From G963662905 sp963676725 (lineage in GTDB: Bacteria; Bacteroidota; Bacteroidia; Bacteroidales; WRLA01): a stretch of DNA of 64,000 bases. Below, one piece after another: positions 36,431 through 46,500 of the stretch (within the stretch, counting starts at the first letter, position 1; each line of letters starts with the position of its first letter). Below the pieces are notes generated by a model. That model was not told where the DNA came from. It ran no database searches and worked only from the letters and a program-made list of their open reading frames with translations. Location: assembly GCA_963676725.1 (NCBI GenBank), contig OY781463.1, positions 248,001 through 312,000 on the forward strand, in the 5' to 3' direction. The position numbers were made by a program, and so were the translations under genes.

Positions 36431-37027
36431 ATGAGCGACGAACATAAAAACCAAGACCCAATTGATGATGAGTTTGGAGGCAAACTGATTAAAGACCATG
36501 AATTTGATGGGATACAGGAATTAAATAATCCGCCGCCAACATGGTTAATGTATCTTTTTTATGCTTCGGTGTTTTTTGCTGGTTTGTACTATGTGCATTA
36601 TGATATCTACGGCCGTGGCCCGAGTCAGGAAGATGAATATCAGCAGGAAGTTGCTTCGGTCATGCAGACCCAAGCCAATAATATGGCTGCAGCAGACCCG
36701 CAAGCACAAAGTGCATTAACTGATGAAGCGAGCCTAGCAGCCGGAAAGAAAATCTATAAGGAAAAACTCTGTGCCACATGTCATGGAGCTGCAGGCGAGG
36801 GAAATGCCATTGGACCAAACCTTACTGATGAATTCTGGATTCATGGCGGGGCTTTTAAAGATGTAGTAAGCGTTATTAAAAATGGTGTTCTTGCAAAAGG
36901 AATGACTCCTTATAAAGATCAGCTTACGCCAAACCAAATCGATCAGGTGGCCAGTTATGTGTTGAGCCTTCAAGGGACAAATCCTCCGAATGCCAAGGCA
37001 GCACAAGGAGAGAAGTTTGTGCAATAG
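36431..37027 (+). CDS. ccoP: CcoP, short single-heme cbb3 subunit III
   Basis: The 198-residue product has the CcoP_N region (DHEFDGIQELNNPPPTWLMY), one membrane helix (LFYASVFFAGLYYVHYDIY), and one cytochrome c domain with C114-A-T-C117-H118 and axial-Met candidate LAKGMTPY. Proteobacterial CcoP is about 300 aa with two hemes; this has one. The missing second CcoP-type domain seems to be present instead at the end of CcoNO. Ends with SLQGTNPPNAKAAQGEKF, nearly the same as the CcoNO ending. Confidence 0.94.
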   Translation: MSDEHKNQDPIDDEFGGKLIKDHEFDGIQELNNPPPTWLMYLFYASVFFAGLYYVHYDIYGRGPSQEDEYQQEVASVMQTQANNMAAADPQAQSALTDEASLAAGKKIYKEKLCATCHGAAGEGNAIGPNLTDEFWIHGGAFKDVVSVIKNGVLAKGMTPYKDQLTPNQIDQVASYVLSLQGTNPPNAKAAQGEKFVQ

Positions 37028-37095
37028 GGATTCGAAAGACACAGTCTGAAAGGCTGCCAAACATCATAAGTAAATCGCATGAAAACGTATCGTTT

Positions 37096-38502
37096 ATGAG
37101 TGCCAAAAATTCATTTCGAGATAGTATCGCCACGATGGATTACCAAAGTGGAAAGCGCCGTTGGTTGTTCCCGCGTTTGCCAAAAGGAAGATTAACGCGG
37201 CTGCGTCATTATGTTGCAGCTGTTTTTCTGGCTTTGTTTTTTATACTGCCCTTTGTTCGCGTTCATGGCGATCCTTTTATGTTGATAAATATTTTTGAGA
37301 GGAAATTCATTCTTTTCGGGATGATTTTTTGGCCACAGGATACCTATCTTTTTGTTATTGCAATGATCTCCATTGTGGTTTTCGTGATTCTATTTACAGT
37401 AATTTATGGTCGAATTTGGTGTGGTTGGGCTTGCCCTCAAACCATTTTTATGGAGCTAATTTTTAGAAGGATCGAGAAATGGATTGATGGAGGCCCGGGC
37501 AAACAAAAAATCCTGAAGGAACAAGCATGGGATGCTGAAAAAATAGGGAAGCGCCTCTTAAAAAGCCTGGTTTTTTTAGCAATCATATTCGTTCTCGTGA
37601 ATACTTTTGTGAGTTATTTTATTGGAACCGAGGGTTTATGGGCAACCTATGCTACTCCATTTTCTGAGCGCCCAATTCCATATATTGTGATTACGGTAAT
37701 TACACTTATTGGTTTTGTGGTGTATATGTGGTTTCGCGAGCAGGTTTGCGTCATGATTTGCCCTTATGGCAGGTTGCAAGGAGTTTTTCTTGATAATAAT
37801 TCCATTATTGTGGCTTATGATTATATGCGTGGTGAGCCTCGTGCCCCATTTCATTTTGGTGAAGATCGCAAGCTGGCAGAAAAGGGAGACTGTGTTAATT
37901 GTGGCAGCTGCGTACAGGTTTGCCCAACTGGTATTGATATTCGGAATGGTACACAATTGGAGTGCGTGAATTGCACTGCTTGCATCGATGCCTGCAATGC
38001 CATGATGGGGAAATTTGGTATGGAGAAAGGCTTAATACGCTTTGCCAGTGAGCGCTCCATCCGTAAAAACGAAAAGCTAAACGTAAATGCGCGTATTGTT
38101 GCCTACAGTTTGGTGCTTGTGGCATTGTTGGGGTTTTTGTCCTATATGCTGATTACCCGAACAGAAGTAGAAGCAACCATTTTACGCACTCCCGGTATGT
38201 TGTACCAGTTGCAGGATGATGGAAGAATCAGTAATTTATACAGCATCACGGCAGTGAATAAAAGCAGGCAGGAGATGCCTTTGCAAATAAAAGTCAACGC
38301 ACCAAATGCAGAAATACTGATTCCGTCCGGAGATCTGCTCCTGAAAAAACAATCGGATGTGGAGGCTGTTTTCTTTGTGATTTTACCAGAGCAGGAAATT
38401 AATTCAACACATACAACAATGATGATCGGTGTATATCATGGCGATGAGTTGATGTACGAAAAGGAGATTAACTTTGTAGCTCCTGAAACTAAAGGACATT
38501 AA
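37096..38502 (+). CDS. ccoG: CcoG/RdxA/FixG, cbb3 oxidase accessory Fe-S protein
   Basis: This 468-residue polytopic membrane protein has Fe-S centres. It begins with DYQSGKRRWLFPRLPKGRLT, a CcoG hallmark. Cys motifs are WCGWACPQTIFMELI, VCVMICPYGRLQG, and two ferredoxin groups CVNCGSCVQVCPTGIDIR and CVNCTACIDACNAMM. A C-terminal Ig-like domain follows the last helix. CcoG is a Cu(II)-reducing factor in cbb3 assembly in studied species. The start is 68 nt after ccoP and its stop is 2 nt before ccoH. Confidence 0.96.
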   Translation: MSAKNSFRDSIATMDYQSGKRRWLFPRLPKGRLTRLRHYVAAVFLALFFILPFVRVHGDPFMLINIFERKFILFGMIFWPQDTYLFVIAMISIVVFVILFTVIYGRIWCGWACPQTIFMELIFRRIEKWIDGGPGKQKILKEQAWDAEKIGKRLLKSLVFLAIIFVLVNTFVSYFIGTEGLWATYATPFSERPIPYIVITVITLIGFVVYMWFREQVCVMICPYGRLQGVFLDNNSIIVAYDYMRGEPRAPFHFGEDRKLAEKGDCVNCGSCVQVCPTGIDIRNGTQLECVNCTACIDACNAMMGKFGMEKGLIRFASERSIRKNEKLNVNARIVAYSLVLVALLGFLSYMLITRTEVEATILRTPGMLYQLQDDGRISNLYSITAVNKSRQEMPLQIKVNAPNAEILIPSGDLLLKKQSDVEAVFFVILPEQEINSTHTTMMIGVYHGDELMYEKEINFVAPETKGH

Positions 38503-38504
38503 TT

Positions 38505-38954
38505 ATGAAAAAAAATTCCTTTCACTGGGGCAAAGGCATCGCGCTTTTTATTTCACTGTTTATCATTTTTCTGCTGGTGCTGGTCTATATTAGTTTTCAG
38601 CAGAAAATAAATCTTGTAAGCAGGGATTATTACCCAAAAGAATTGGAGCACACCAAGCATATGGAGAAATTGCGTAATACAGCGCAACTAGATGTGCCGG
38701 TGCATGTTGCTGTTGATATGGATAGCCTTGTGCTGATCTATCCGAAGGAGATCAATTCGGAAAATACAATCGGAAGAATCCAACTGTATTATTTTGTCGA
38801 TTTTATTGAAGACAAATACTATAAAATGGAACCAGGATTAGAGAATAAACAGAAAATTCCCCTCACCGGATTAAAGAAAGGACGCTATAAAGTAATTCTG
38901 GATTGGGTAACAAATGGCGTAGAGTATTATTATGAATGTGAAATTCAGAATTAA
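38505..38954 (+). CDS. ccoH: CcoH/FixH family protein
   Basis: A 149-residue protein with one N-terminal helix (IALFISLFIIFLLVLVYISF) followed by QKINLVSRDYYPKELEHTKH, the Bacteroidota FixH signature. A small beta domain ends in GRYKVILDWVTNGVEYYYE. FixH/CcoH helps assemble and stabilise cbb3 oxidase. It follows ccoG by 2 nt. Confidence 0.93.
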   Translation: MKKNSFHWGKGIALFISLFIIFLLVLVYISFQQKINLVSRDYYPKELEHTKHMEKLRNTAQLDVPVHVAVDMDSLVLIYPKEINSENTIGRIQLYYFVDFIEDKYYKMEPGLENKQKIPLTGLKKGRYKVILDWVTNGVEYYYECEIQN

Positions 38955-39033
38955 AATTCGGGCTTTTAAAATTTATGATAATTAATGCTGCACTTTAATT
39001 TGTGCAACTGAGTGATTCAAAAAAAATTGTGAA

Positions 39034-39762
39034 ATGACAGAAATTTTGATCAGTGCGTTAACACTTGGACTTATGGGAAGCTTTCATTGTGTAGGGATGT
39101 GTGGCCCTATTGCAGTGGCTTTGCCTCTAAAAAATGACAATTGGTTCACCCGAATTTTTGGAGGGGTTTTATATAATTTAGGCAGGGCAATTACCTATGG
39201 TTTGATGGGGCTTGTTTTTGGCCTTGTTGGTCAAGGCTTGAAACTCGGTGGTTTCCAGCAATGGGTCAGCATCATCATGGGAAGCATTATGGTGCTCAGC
39301 GTGTTTTTCCCTTTTCTGTTTCGCAATAAGGTAAATTTTGATAAAATGGTCGCAGTGTATGTGGGGCGCTTAAAATCAAAGTTTGGCTACCTTTTTACTG
39401 CGCGCAGCTATCAATCCCTTTTGATTATTGGTCTGCTCAACGGACTTTTGCCTTGCGGACTCGTTTATATGGCCATTGCCGGTGCCATTGCTACAGCTAA
39501 TGTAGTGAGCGGTATTGCTTTTATGTTTGTTTTTGGTTTGGGCACCATGCCCTTGCTTCTGTTGGTTTCCCTAGCAGGAAACGTCATTAGCACAAGTCTA
39601 CGCAATAAAATCAGGAAATTTATCCCTATTGTTATTGTGATTATCGGATTGCTCTTTATTCTTCGTGGCCTAAATCTTGGCATTCCGTATGTGAGCCCTC
39701 CTGATAAAAAATTGGAAATACATTCAACTCAGGGGCTGCAACATATGATGGGGCACGAATAA
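39034..39762 (+). CDS. SafE/TauE-like (urease-accessory-H-like) membrane protein of the cco operon
   Basis: The 242-residue protein has about six helices, and two copies of a family motif can be seen: GLMGSFHCVGMCGPIAVALP and LLNGLLPCGLVYMAIAGAIA, each with an intramembrane Cys-Gly. This is the UreH/SafE-like family that ends many cco operons and is suspected of copper import or maturation. Some relatives carry an N-terminal HMA domain; this one does not. The C-terminus is His-containing (LQHMMGHE). It lies 79 nt after ccoH. Confidence 0.9.
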   Translation: MTEILISALTLGLMGSFHCVGMCGPIAVALPLKNDNWFTRIFGGVLYNLGRAITYGLMGLVFGLVGQGLKLGGFQQWVSIIMGSIMVLSVFFPFLFRNKVNFDKMVAVYVGRLKSKFGYLFTARSYQSLLIIGLLNGLLPCGLVYMAIAGAIATANVVSGIAFMFVFGLGTMPLLLLVSLAGNVISTSLRNKIRKFIPIVIVIIGLLFILRGLNLGIPYVSPPDKKLEIHSTQGLQHMMGHE

Positions 39763-40210
39763 GTATGCTATTTAGAATAAATTTAAATTAAAAAATTGTC
39801 TTTTTCATCTGTTTGTTATTAAGTGAATTAGAACAGAAAAGATGATCCGTCTAAATATCTATATATTTATATATCAGTAGATTCTTAACGGTTTCCCTTT
39901 TTTCTGTATGCAATGTCTATGCGCTGCAAAACAGGCTAATGCTAGATTATTAAAAGCATATTTGGTCTATTGTTTTTCGGATAACATTTAAATCGCTGAT
40001 TTATAAGGTGTAATTAAAACAGCAGCATGTAAATAATATATTTGGCATAGGCTTGTTTTTAATAATTCTAAATAAATTCAATCCGCGTTTCCGAATTTGT
40101 ATTTAAGTATTTCATTTCCTAATTTTGTTATCCAACAGGCAATAGGCAGCGAGCATCTATGGAGAGGGTATTCATCTGCCATCATATTGTTTATAAAAAT
40201 CAATAAGAGC
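39763..40210. other. Intergenic region between the cco and cyd operons
   Basis: About 450 AT-rich bp. I see no gene, clear terminator or convincing operator. It is expected to hold the end of the cco transcript and the promoter of the DUF4492-cydAB unit. Confidence 0.6.
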
Positions 40211-40426
40211 GTGAAATCATTTTTTAAAAAAGTTTTTTACCTTTACTACGACGGATTTAGGGGTATGGGAGTTGGCAGGCAGCTTTGGCTGATTATTTTT
40301 TTAAAGCTCTTTATTATGTTCGCTATTTTAAAGCTCTTTTTTTTCAGTGATTTTTTAGGGAGCAAATTTAAATCCGATGAGGAGAAGAGTGCTTATGTGA
40401 TTGAGCAACTCACAAAACAACCATAA
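40211..40426 (+). CDS. DUF4492 small membrane protein preceding cytochrome bd genes
   Basis: Read from GTG 40211, this is a 71-residue protein starting with a KSFFKKVFYLYYDGFRGM motif followed by GRQLWLIIFLKLFIMFAIL, one membrane helix, and FFFSDFLGSKFKSDEEK. This matches my memory of the Bacteroidota family DUF4492, usually found directly before cydA. A longer frame from TTG 40097 would add 38 residues with no family character. No ATG is available before the conserved part, so the GTG start is inferred from family length. It lies 95 nt before cydA. Confidence 0.82.
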   Translation: MKSFFKKVFYLYYDGFRGMGVGRQLWLIIFLKLFIMFAILKLFFFSDFLGSKFKSDEEKSAYVIEQLTKQP

Positions 40427-40521
40427 TCTGAAAAGTACAGAGGTGCTTTACAGGCAAACACTACAAAACAGACAAAATTATCTTAAGAACAGAAAATAAT
40501 TACTAATCAAAAATCTGCAAA

Positions 40522-42132
40522 ATGATTGAATCTTACGATTTTTCCTTGATTGACTGGTCGAGGGCGCAATTTGCGTTAACAGCCATGTACCATTGGTTGT
40601 TTGTTCCCCTGACCCTTGGTCTGTCGTTCATTATCGCCATTATGGAAACGATATATGTTCGGACAGGCAATGCTGAATGGAAACGCATGACCAAATTCTG
40701 GTCGGTGCTCTTTGGTATTAATTTCGCCATTGGCGTTGCTACAGGGATCATCCTCGAATTTGAGTTTGGGACAAACTGGTCGAATTATTCCTGGTTTGTG
40801 GGCGATATTTTTGGGGCGCCTTTAGCGATTGAAGGTATTATGGCCTTTTTTATGGAATCCACTTTTATTGCGGTCATGTTTTTTGGTTGGAATAAAGTGA
40901 GTAAAGGATTTCACCTTACGTCCACTTGGCTCGTTGCGATTGGCGCAAACCTTTCTGCCCTTTGGATACTCGTTGCTAATGCATGGATGCAAAATCCTGT
41001 AGGAACTCGTTTTAATCCTGAAATGGCCCGCAATGAAATGACGAATTTTTGGGAAGTATTGTTCTCCCCAACGGCCATCAATAAATTTCTTCATACAATT
41101 TCATCAGGATATGTAACTGCTGCTGTTTTTGTTATTGGAATCAGCTCTTGGTATTTAATAAAGAATAGGGAAAAACTCCTAGCCAAGAAAAGTATTGTCG
41201 TTGCAGCAGTGTTTGGGATTATTACCACCATTTTTATTATTGGCACCGGTGATGAATCTGCACGAGAAGTGGCTAAAACACAGCCTATGAAATTTGCTGC
41301 CATGGAGGCACTCTATGATGGGCAAACAAATGCGCCTCTCGTTGCAATCGGCTTTTTTGAAAAGAAAAAAGAAGGAGTACAGTTTCAGCCCCGCGAATTT
41401 GCATTTAGTATTGAGATTCCCAATATGTTGTCGTATATGGCATTCCTTGATCCGCATGCCTTTGTGCCGGGGATCAGGGATTTAGTGCATGGAAATGATC
41501 AAATAGACCAGCCGATATTATCATATATGGAGAAGATCAAGCGTGGAAAAATGGCGCAAGATGCCCTGGCAAATTTGAAGCGCATAAAAGATGAAAATAA
41601 AAGGGATTATGCGACAAATCCTGATTATATAGCGCTGAAAGCCAAGTTTGAAGATCAAAATTGGATCGATAATTATTTTCAGTATTTCGGATATGGCTAT
41701 TATTATGCCGATGATCCACAAGAATTGCATGATAATGCTCATATGCTGATTCCTCCGGTGCCACTAACGTTTTACTCTTTCCATATTATGGTCGCCCTTG
41801 GTGGGCATTTCTTGCTGATATTTATTCTGTTCCTAATCTGGGGCGTTAAAGATACACTTGATACAAAAAAATGGTTGCTTTGGATTGGGGTTTTTACCAT
41901 TCCATTGGTGTATATTGCTTCCCAAACAGGCTGGATTGTAGCTGAAGTAGGAAGGCAACCTTGGGTAATACAGGATTTGATGCCAACACTTTCTGCTGTT
42001 TCACAAATAGAGAGCTCAGCAGTACAGATTACTTTCTGGCTTTTTGCGGCCACCTTCACCATTCTTATGATCGCAGAGGTGAAAATTATGATCACACAAA
42101 TTAAAAAGGGACCAAAAGACGGAGGACAATAA
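40522..42132 (+). CDS. cydA: Cytochrome bd quinol oxidase subunit I
   Basis: The 536-residue polytopic protein houses hemes b558, b595 and d. H24 (TAMYHWLFVPLTLG) is the conserved N-terminal ligand. GTGDESAREVAKTQPMKFAAMEA contains the Lys and Glu of the quinol-binding Q-loop. LIPPVPLTFYSFHIMVALG and WIVAEVGRQPWVIQDLM, with the GRQPW signature, are in the C-terminal half. The Q-loop is moderately long and very charged (YMEKIKRGKMAQDALANLKR). It oxidises menaquinol and reduces oxygen with high affinity. The stop is 2 nt before cydB. Confidence 0.97.
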   Translation: MIESYDFSLIDWSRAQFALTAMYHWLFVPLTLGLSFIIAIMETIYVRTGNAEWKRMTKFWSVLFGINFAIGVATGIILEFEFGTNWSNYSWFVGDIFGAPLAIEGIMAFFMESTFIAVMFFGWNKVSKGFHLTSTWLVAIGANLSALWILVANAWMQNPVGTRFNPEMARNEMTNFWEVLFSPTAINKFLHTISSGYVTAAVFVIGISSWYLIKNREKLLAKKSIVVAAVFGIITTIFIIGTGDESAREVAKTQPMKFAAMEALYDGQTNAPLVAIGFFEKKKEGVQFQPREFAFSIEIPNMLSYMAFLDPHAFVPGIRDLVHGNDQIDQPILSYMEKIKRGKMAQDALANLKRIKDENKRDYATNPDYIALKAKFEDQNWIDNYFQYFGYGYYYADDPQELHDNAHMLIPPVPLTFYSFHIMVALGGHFLLIFILFLIWGVKDTLDTKKWLLWIGVFTIPLVYIASQTGWIVAEVGRQPWVIQDLMPTLSAVSQIESSAVQITFWLFAATFTILMIAEVKIMITQIKKGPKDGGQ

Positions 42133-42134
42133 TT

Positions 42135-43283
42135 ATGTTTGAAAATTTATCACATTTAGCTTTACAGCAATATTGGTGGGTAATCGTTTCATTGCTGGGC
42201 GCCTTACTCGTTTTTTTAATGTTCGTGCAAGGAGGGCAATCGCTTCTTTTTGTGCTTGGAAAAACCAAAATGCAGAAAACAATGCTTGTAAATAGCCTAG
42301 GACGTAAATGGGAGTTTACTTTTACAACTCTGGTTACCTTTGGCGGCGCTTTCTTTGCATCCTTTCCATTATTCTATTCCACGAGTTTTGGTGGAGCCTA
42401 TTGGGTGTGGATGCTAATCCTGTTTTGCTTTATTATTCAGGCTGTTGCATTTGAATTTAGAAGTAAGCCAAATAATTTCCTCGGGGCAAAAACCTACGAA
42501 GTATTCTTGTTTGTTAATGGGCTACTCGGAACCATCTTACTCGGTACGGCTGTAGCAACATTTTTCACAGGATCACTTTTTTCTGTAAATGAAATGAATT
42601 TCTCAACTTGGGAAACTCCTTTTGGCGGATTGGAGCTGGCGTTTGATTTTAGCCGCTATGCTACTTTTATTAATCTCTCACTCGGTTTGGCAGTATTCTT
42701 CCTTGCTAGGGTTTTGGCAAGCCTGTATTTTATGAATAATATTGACGATGAGGTTCTCTTTGAGCGTACAAGAAAAATATTGCTGAGATCGGCAATTCCT
42801 TTTTTATTCTTCTTTTTGTTCTTCTTGGTGAATATTCTTGTGCGGGAAGGTTTTGCTGTTGATGCAGACCAGATTGTCTTTATGGAGCCATACAAATATC
42901 TTCATAATCTGATCGCGATGCCTCTCAATACGATTATTTTCCTCGCAGGTGTTGTGCTTGTTCTTTTGGGGATTTTTAAAGGATATTTCCAAAAATCCAC
43001 AAAAGGAATCTGGTACTCAGGACTGGGAACAGTTTTAACGGTATTTGCTTTATTGCTGCTTGCAGGTTTTAATAATACAGTTTATTATCCGTCAATTTAT
43101 GGTGATTTGCAATCAGGTCTCACTATCATGAATAGCTCTTCAAGTCATTATACATTAACGGCTATGAGTTATGTTTCTTTGATGGTGCCTTTTGTCCTCG
43201 CCTATATTATTTATGCTTGGAGAGCCATCAATAATAAAAAAATTGATGCTGAAGAAATGGAAAATGATTCACACGTTTATTAA
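42135..43283 (+). CDS. cydB: Cytochrome bd quinol oxidase subunit II
   Basis: This 382-residue protein with eight or nine helices is the partner of CydA. Family features include FVQGGQSLLF, NSLGRKWEFTFTTLVTFGGAFFASFPLFYST, and FEFRSKPNN in helix-connecting loops. Length matches CydB. It is immediately followed by a 36-codon ORF with a ribosome-binding site overlapping its stop codon. Confidence 0.97.
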   Translation: MFENLSHLALQQYWWVIVSLLGALLVFLMFVQGGQSLLFVLGKTKMQKTMLVNSLGRKWEFTFTTLVTFGGAFFASFPLFYSTSFGGAYWVWMLILFCFIIQAVAFEFRSKPNNFLGAKTYEVFLFVNGLLGTILLGTAVATFFTGSLFSVNEMNFSTWETPFGGLELAFDFSRYATFINLSLGLAVFFLARVLASLYFMNNIDDEVLFERTRKILLRSAIPFLFFFLFFLVNILVREGFAVDADQIVFMEPYKYLHNLIAMPLNTIIFLAGVVLVLLGIFKGYFQKSTKGIWYSGLGTVLTVFALLLLAGFNNTVYYPSIYGDLQSGLTIMNSSSSHYTLTAMSYVSLMVPFVLAYIIYAWRAINNKKIDAEEMENDSHVY

Positions 43284-43290
43284 AAGGAGG
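43283..43290 (+). promoter_or_regulatory. Strong Shine-Dalgarno sequence before the CydX-like ORF
   Basis: aaaggagg lies 5 nt before ATG 43296. Such a sequence is rare in Bacteroidota, where most genes here have none, and it strongly supports translation of the small ORF. Confidence 0.8.
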
Positions 43291-43295
43291 TTATT

Positions 43296-43406
43296 ATGAT
43301 TGCAGGAATATTATGGTTATTAACTTGGCCCTTATTGATTTTTATTAGTTATCGATTGATCCTTGTAGCACTAAAGCGTCAGGGAAAATATCTGAAAGAA
43401 GAATAG
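43296..43406 (+). CDS. CydX-like small membrane subunit of cytochrome bd
   Basis: The 36-residue protein consists of one helix (residues about 3-26: AGILWLLTWPLLIFISYRL continuing ILVAL) and a basic tail KRQGKYLKEE. It starts 12 nt after the cydB stop, behind a near-perfect Shine-Dalgarno sequence, and is followed by a terminator, so it is the last gene of the cyd operon. Position, size and topology match CydX of proteobacteria (37 aa in E. coli) and CydS of firmicutes, both of which are bd oxidase subunits. Sequence identity with them is not evident, so the call rests on architecture and context. Confidence 0.8.
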   Translation: MIAGILWLLTWPLLIFISYRLILVALKRQGKYLKEE

Positions 43407-43427
43407 GAAAATGACCAATGAAATAAG

Positions 43428-43460
43428 AAGGCTGCCCCATGAAAACGGGCGGCCTTTTTT
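43428..43460 (+). terminator. Intrinsic terminator of the cyd operon
   Basis: aaggctgccc (43428-43437) pairs with gggcggcctt (43447-43456) with one G-T pair, and a 9-nt loop, followed by six T. It lies 21 nt after the CydX-like stop. Confidence 0.9.
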
Positions 43461-43543
43461 GCTTAAAACTGCTCTTTGTTGCTCGGAAATGTACTTTTAG
43501 GCAACTATTTGAGGATAATGTCATTTATAGCATACAGATGAAG

Positions 43544-43575
43544 TTTGTTTTTATCTTGATGAAGTAGTATTTTTA
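43544..43575 (+). promoter_or_regulatory. Candidate promoter for the T9SS cargo operon
   Basis: TTTG at 43544-43547 and TAttTTTA at 43568-43575 (one mismatch to TAnnTTTG) are spaced by 20 bp. The ATG is 24 bp further. Confidence 0.5.
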
Positions 43576-43599
43576 CGGCACTAATTTATTAAATTGATT

Positions 43600-46500
43600 A
43601 TGAGAAAGTTTGGAATCTTTACGATGCTCGGCCTTATGGCCTTACTCTTGAATACGAATACACTCGTAGCACAGGACAAGAAAGACCTTGCTGATTATCC
43701 TTATTGGATTGAGATGATGCAGGATGAATCGGTAAATTTCTATGATGTGCAGCATGCCTTTGAAGTGTATTGGGAAAACCGCCCCATCACCAAGGGCTGT
43801 GGTTGGAAACCTTTTAAACGCTGGGAATACCGTATGCAAATGGGGCGTATCAATCCAGATGGTTCAAGAAAAGATCCAACTCGCATTTTGAAAGCCTATA
43901 ATCAATTTACAAAAAACACACGTATGGCGCGCTCAGGAAACTGGGAATGCCTCGGGCCTTATAATTTGCCCGGGAATGGCCGTAGTTATCAGGGGCTTGG
44001 TAGAATTAATGCAATTGCTTTTCATCCTACAGATCCTGATGTTATTTTTATTGGAGCACCTGCTGGTGGCATCTGGATGACCGATCAGGGTGGCAACAAT
44101 TGGGTCAACCTAGCCGATGATTTGCCAACATTGGGCGTTTCTTCCATTATCGTTGATTATACAAATCCTCAAATAATTTATATTGGTACCGGTGACCGTG
44201 ATGCGGGAGATGCGGAAGGCATGGGTGTATTTAAATCCATTGATGGCGGTGAAAACTGGATTCAACAAATCACGATGCCGGCAGCTACCGTTGGCGCAAT
44301 GGTGCAGCATAAAACAGATCCACTGAAAATTTTTGCAGCAACATCGAGCGGAATTTATGGCACTGAAGACGGCGGAATGAGCTGGGCTTATCAACAATCA
44401 GGAAATTTTAAGCAAATTGTTGCCAGCCCCGATAACCCTTCCATTATGTATGCAACTACATCCGGAAGTTTTTATCGTACCGATGATGAAGGGCAAAGCT
44501 GGACAAGAACAACTGAAGGATTAAGCTCCGGATCTCGCGGGGTGATTGCTGTTACTGCAGCCAACCCTGCGGTTGTTTATTTTATGCAGTCGAATTCGGC
44601 CAATGGTTTTAAAGCAATATACCGTTCAACAGATTATGGCGTAACATTTGTGATGCAAGCCGATTCTCCAAATATCCTTGAGTGGAGCTGCTCCGGTGGT
44701 TCAAGTGGTGGACAAGGTTGGTATGACTTGAGCCTTGAAGCGGATCCTGCTGATGAATTTGCTGTTTATGCCGGCGGTGTCAATGTATGGATGTCGCAAG
44801 ATGGCGGGCAAAGCTGGGATATTAAGGCCCATTGGGCAGGTGATTGCAATGAGCCAACGGTGCATGCCGATCAGCATATCTTCCAATTTTCCCCTGTTGA
44901 TGGTAATTTGTATATTGGAAATGATGGTGGTATCTATAAAACAAGCCCTGAAGCTGAATCATTTGATCTGTTAACCAATGGACTGGCGATTAGTCAAGTC
45001 TATAAAATTGGGCAGAGTCAAACAGATAAGGATATGATTATCAATGGCTATCAGGATAATGGAACATCCACATACACAGGAACACCATTCTGGAAAGCTG
45101 TTCTTGGCGGTGATGGTATGGAATGCCTCGTCGATTGGCAGGATGATACTTATAGCTATGGAACGATATATTATGGCTCCATTTCGCGCCTACGGAATAA
45201 TAATTATGATGGACAGATTGGTGGTCAAGGAACCGGTGGTATTACCGAATCAGGCGCTTGGGTAACACCATTTACTCTGCATGAAGGTGATCCAAAGATC
45301 TTATTTGGTGGTTATAAAAACATCTGGCGCACAAATAATTGTAGGGCAAATTATGTAAGTTGGACAAAAATTAGCGAGAACCTTTCCGGCAGTGACGAAA
45401 ATATGAAAGTCATTGAGCATTCTCCGGCAGATTTCGATTTGTTTTTCGCAATAAGAGGAGATGGAAAAGTATTTCGTAGTGAAAATATCAATGCAGATGT
45501 TCCGGAATGGACCAATATTACATCCATGTTGCCGGGAAATAATTCCCCTTCAGATATTGAATGTCATGCTTATCTGCCTGATGTTGTTTATCTATCTCAA
45601 GCAGGCCGAATATATCAGTCGAATGACAGAGGCAATAATTGGGAAGATATTTCAGAAAACCTGCCCGATGTTAATTATACGTCAATAGCTTTTTATAAAA
45701 ATAGTATTGATGGGATTTATGTCTCTTCAAATATAGGTGTTTTCTATCGCGATTTTTATCTTAATGAGTGGGTGTATTTTAGTGATGGCCTTCCTATTGA
45801 TGCTTCTGTAAATGAAGTGGAAATTTATACAGAAGAGAATAATTCCGCAGCTGATGTTATCCGTGCCGGAACCTACGGACGTGGTACATGGACGTCGCCA
45901 ACTTATCATTATCAGCCAATTGCAAATTTTATCAGTTTGGGTGAAACAACCATCCCGCAAGGTGGTGAAGTTGCTTTTGCTGATCGTTCCGGAGGGATTC
46001 CTACATCATTTCAATGGACCTTTGAAGGCGGTGAGCCGGCTGTTTCAACCCAAAGGAATCCGGTAGTGACTTATCCTGAGGAAGGCGTCTTTAAAGTGAC
46101 GCTCTCAGTAAGCAATGAAGAAGGTGCTGATACAAAAGTGATTGAAGATATGGTCATAGTAAGCAGTTCTATTCTTCCTGCTGCAGGTTTTTATTCGGAC
46201 GATCGATTCGGTTGTTCGCAACAGCCTGTGCATCTATTCGACACATCGCTTTATGCTCCACAATCATGGCAATGGTCATTCACTCCTTATGATGTAAGCT
46301 ATGTTGAAGGGACTTCTGCCAATAGTCAAAATCCTGTAGTTATTTTTAACTCTCCGGTGAATTATAGCGTCAGCCTTGAAGTAACAAATATGAATGGAAC
46401 AAATGAGGTGACAGCAGAAGACTATATCCAGCTGGGGGGGCTTCGCTTGCCATTCGAAGAGGATTTTGAAGCGGCTGCCGGAGAAGGTTATCAGTGGGCT

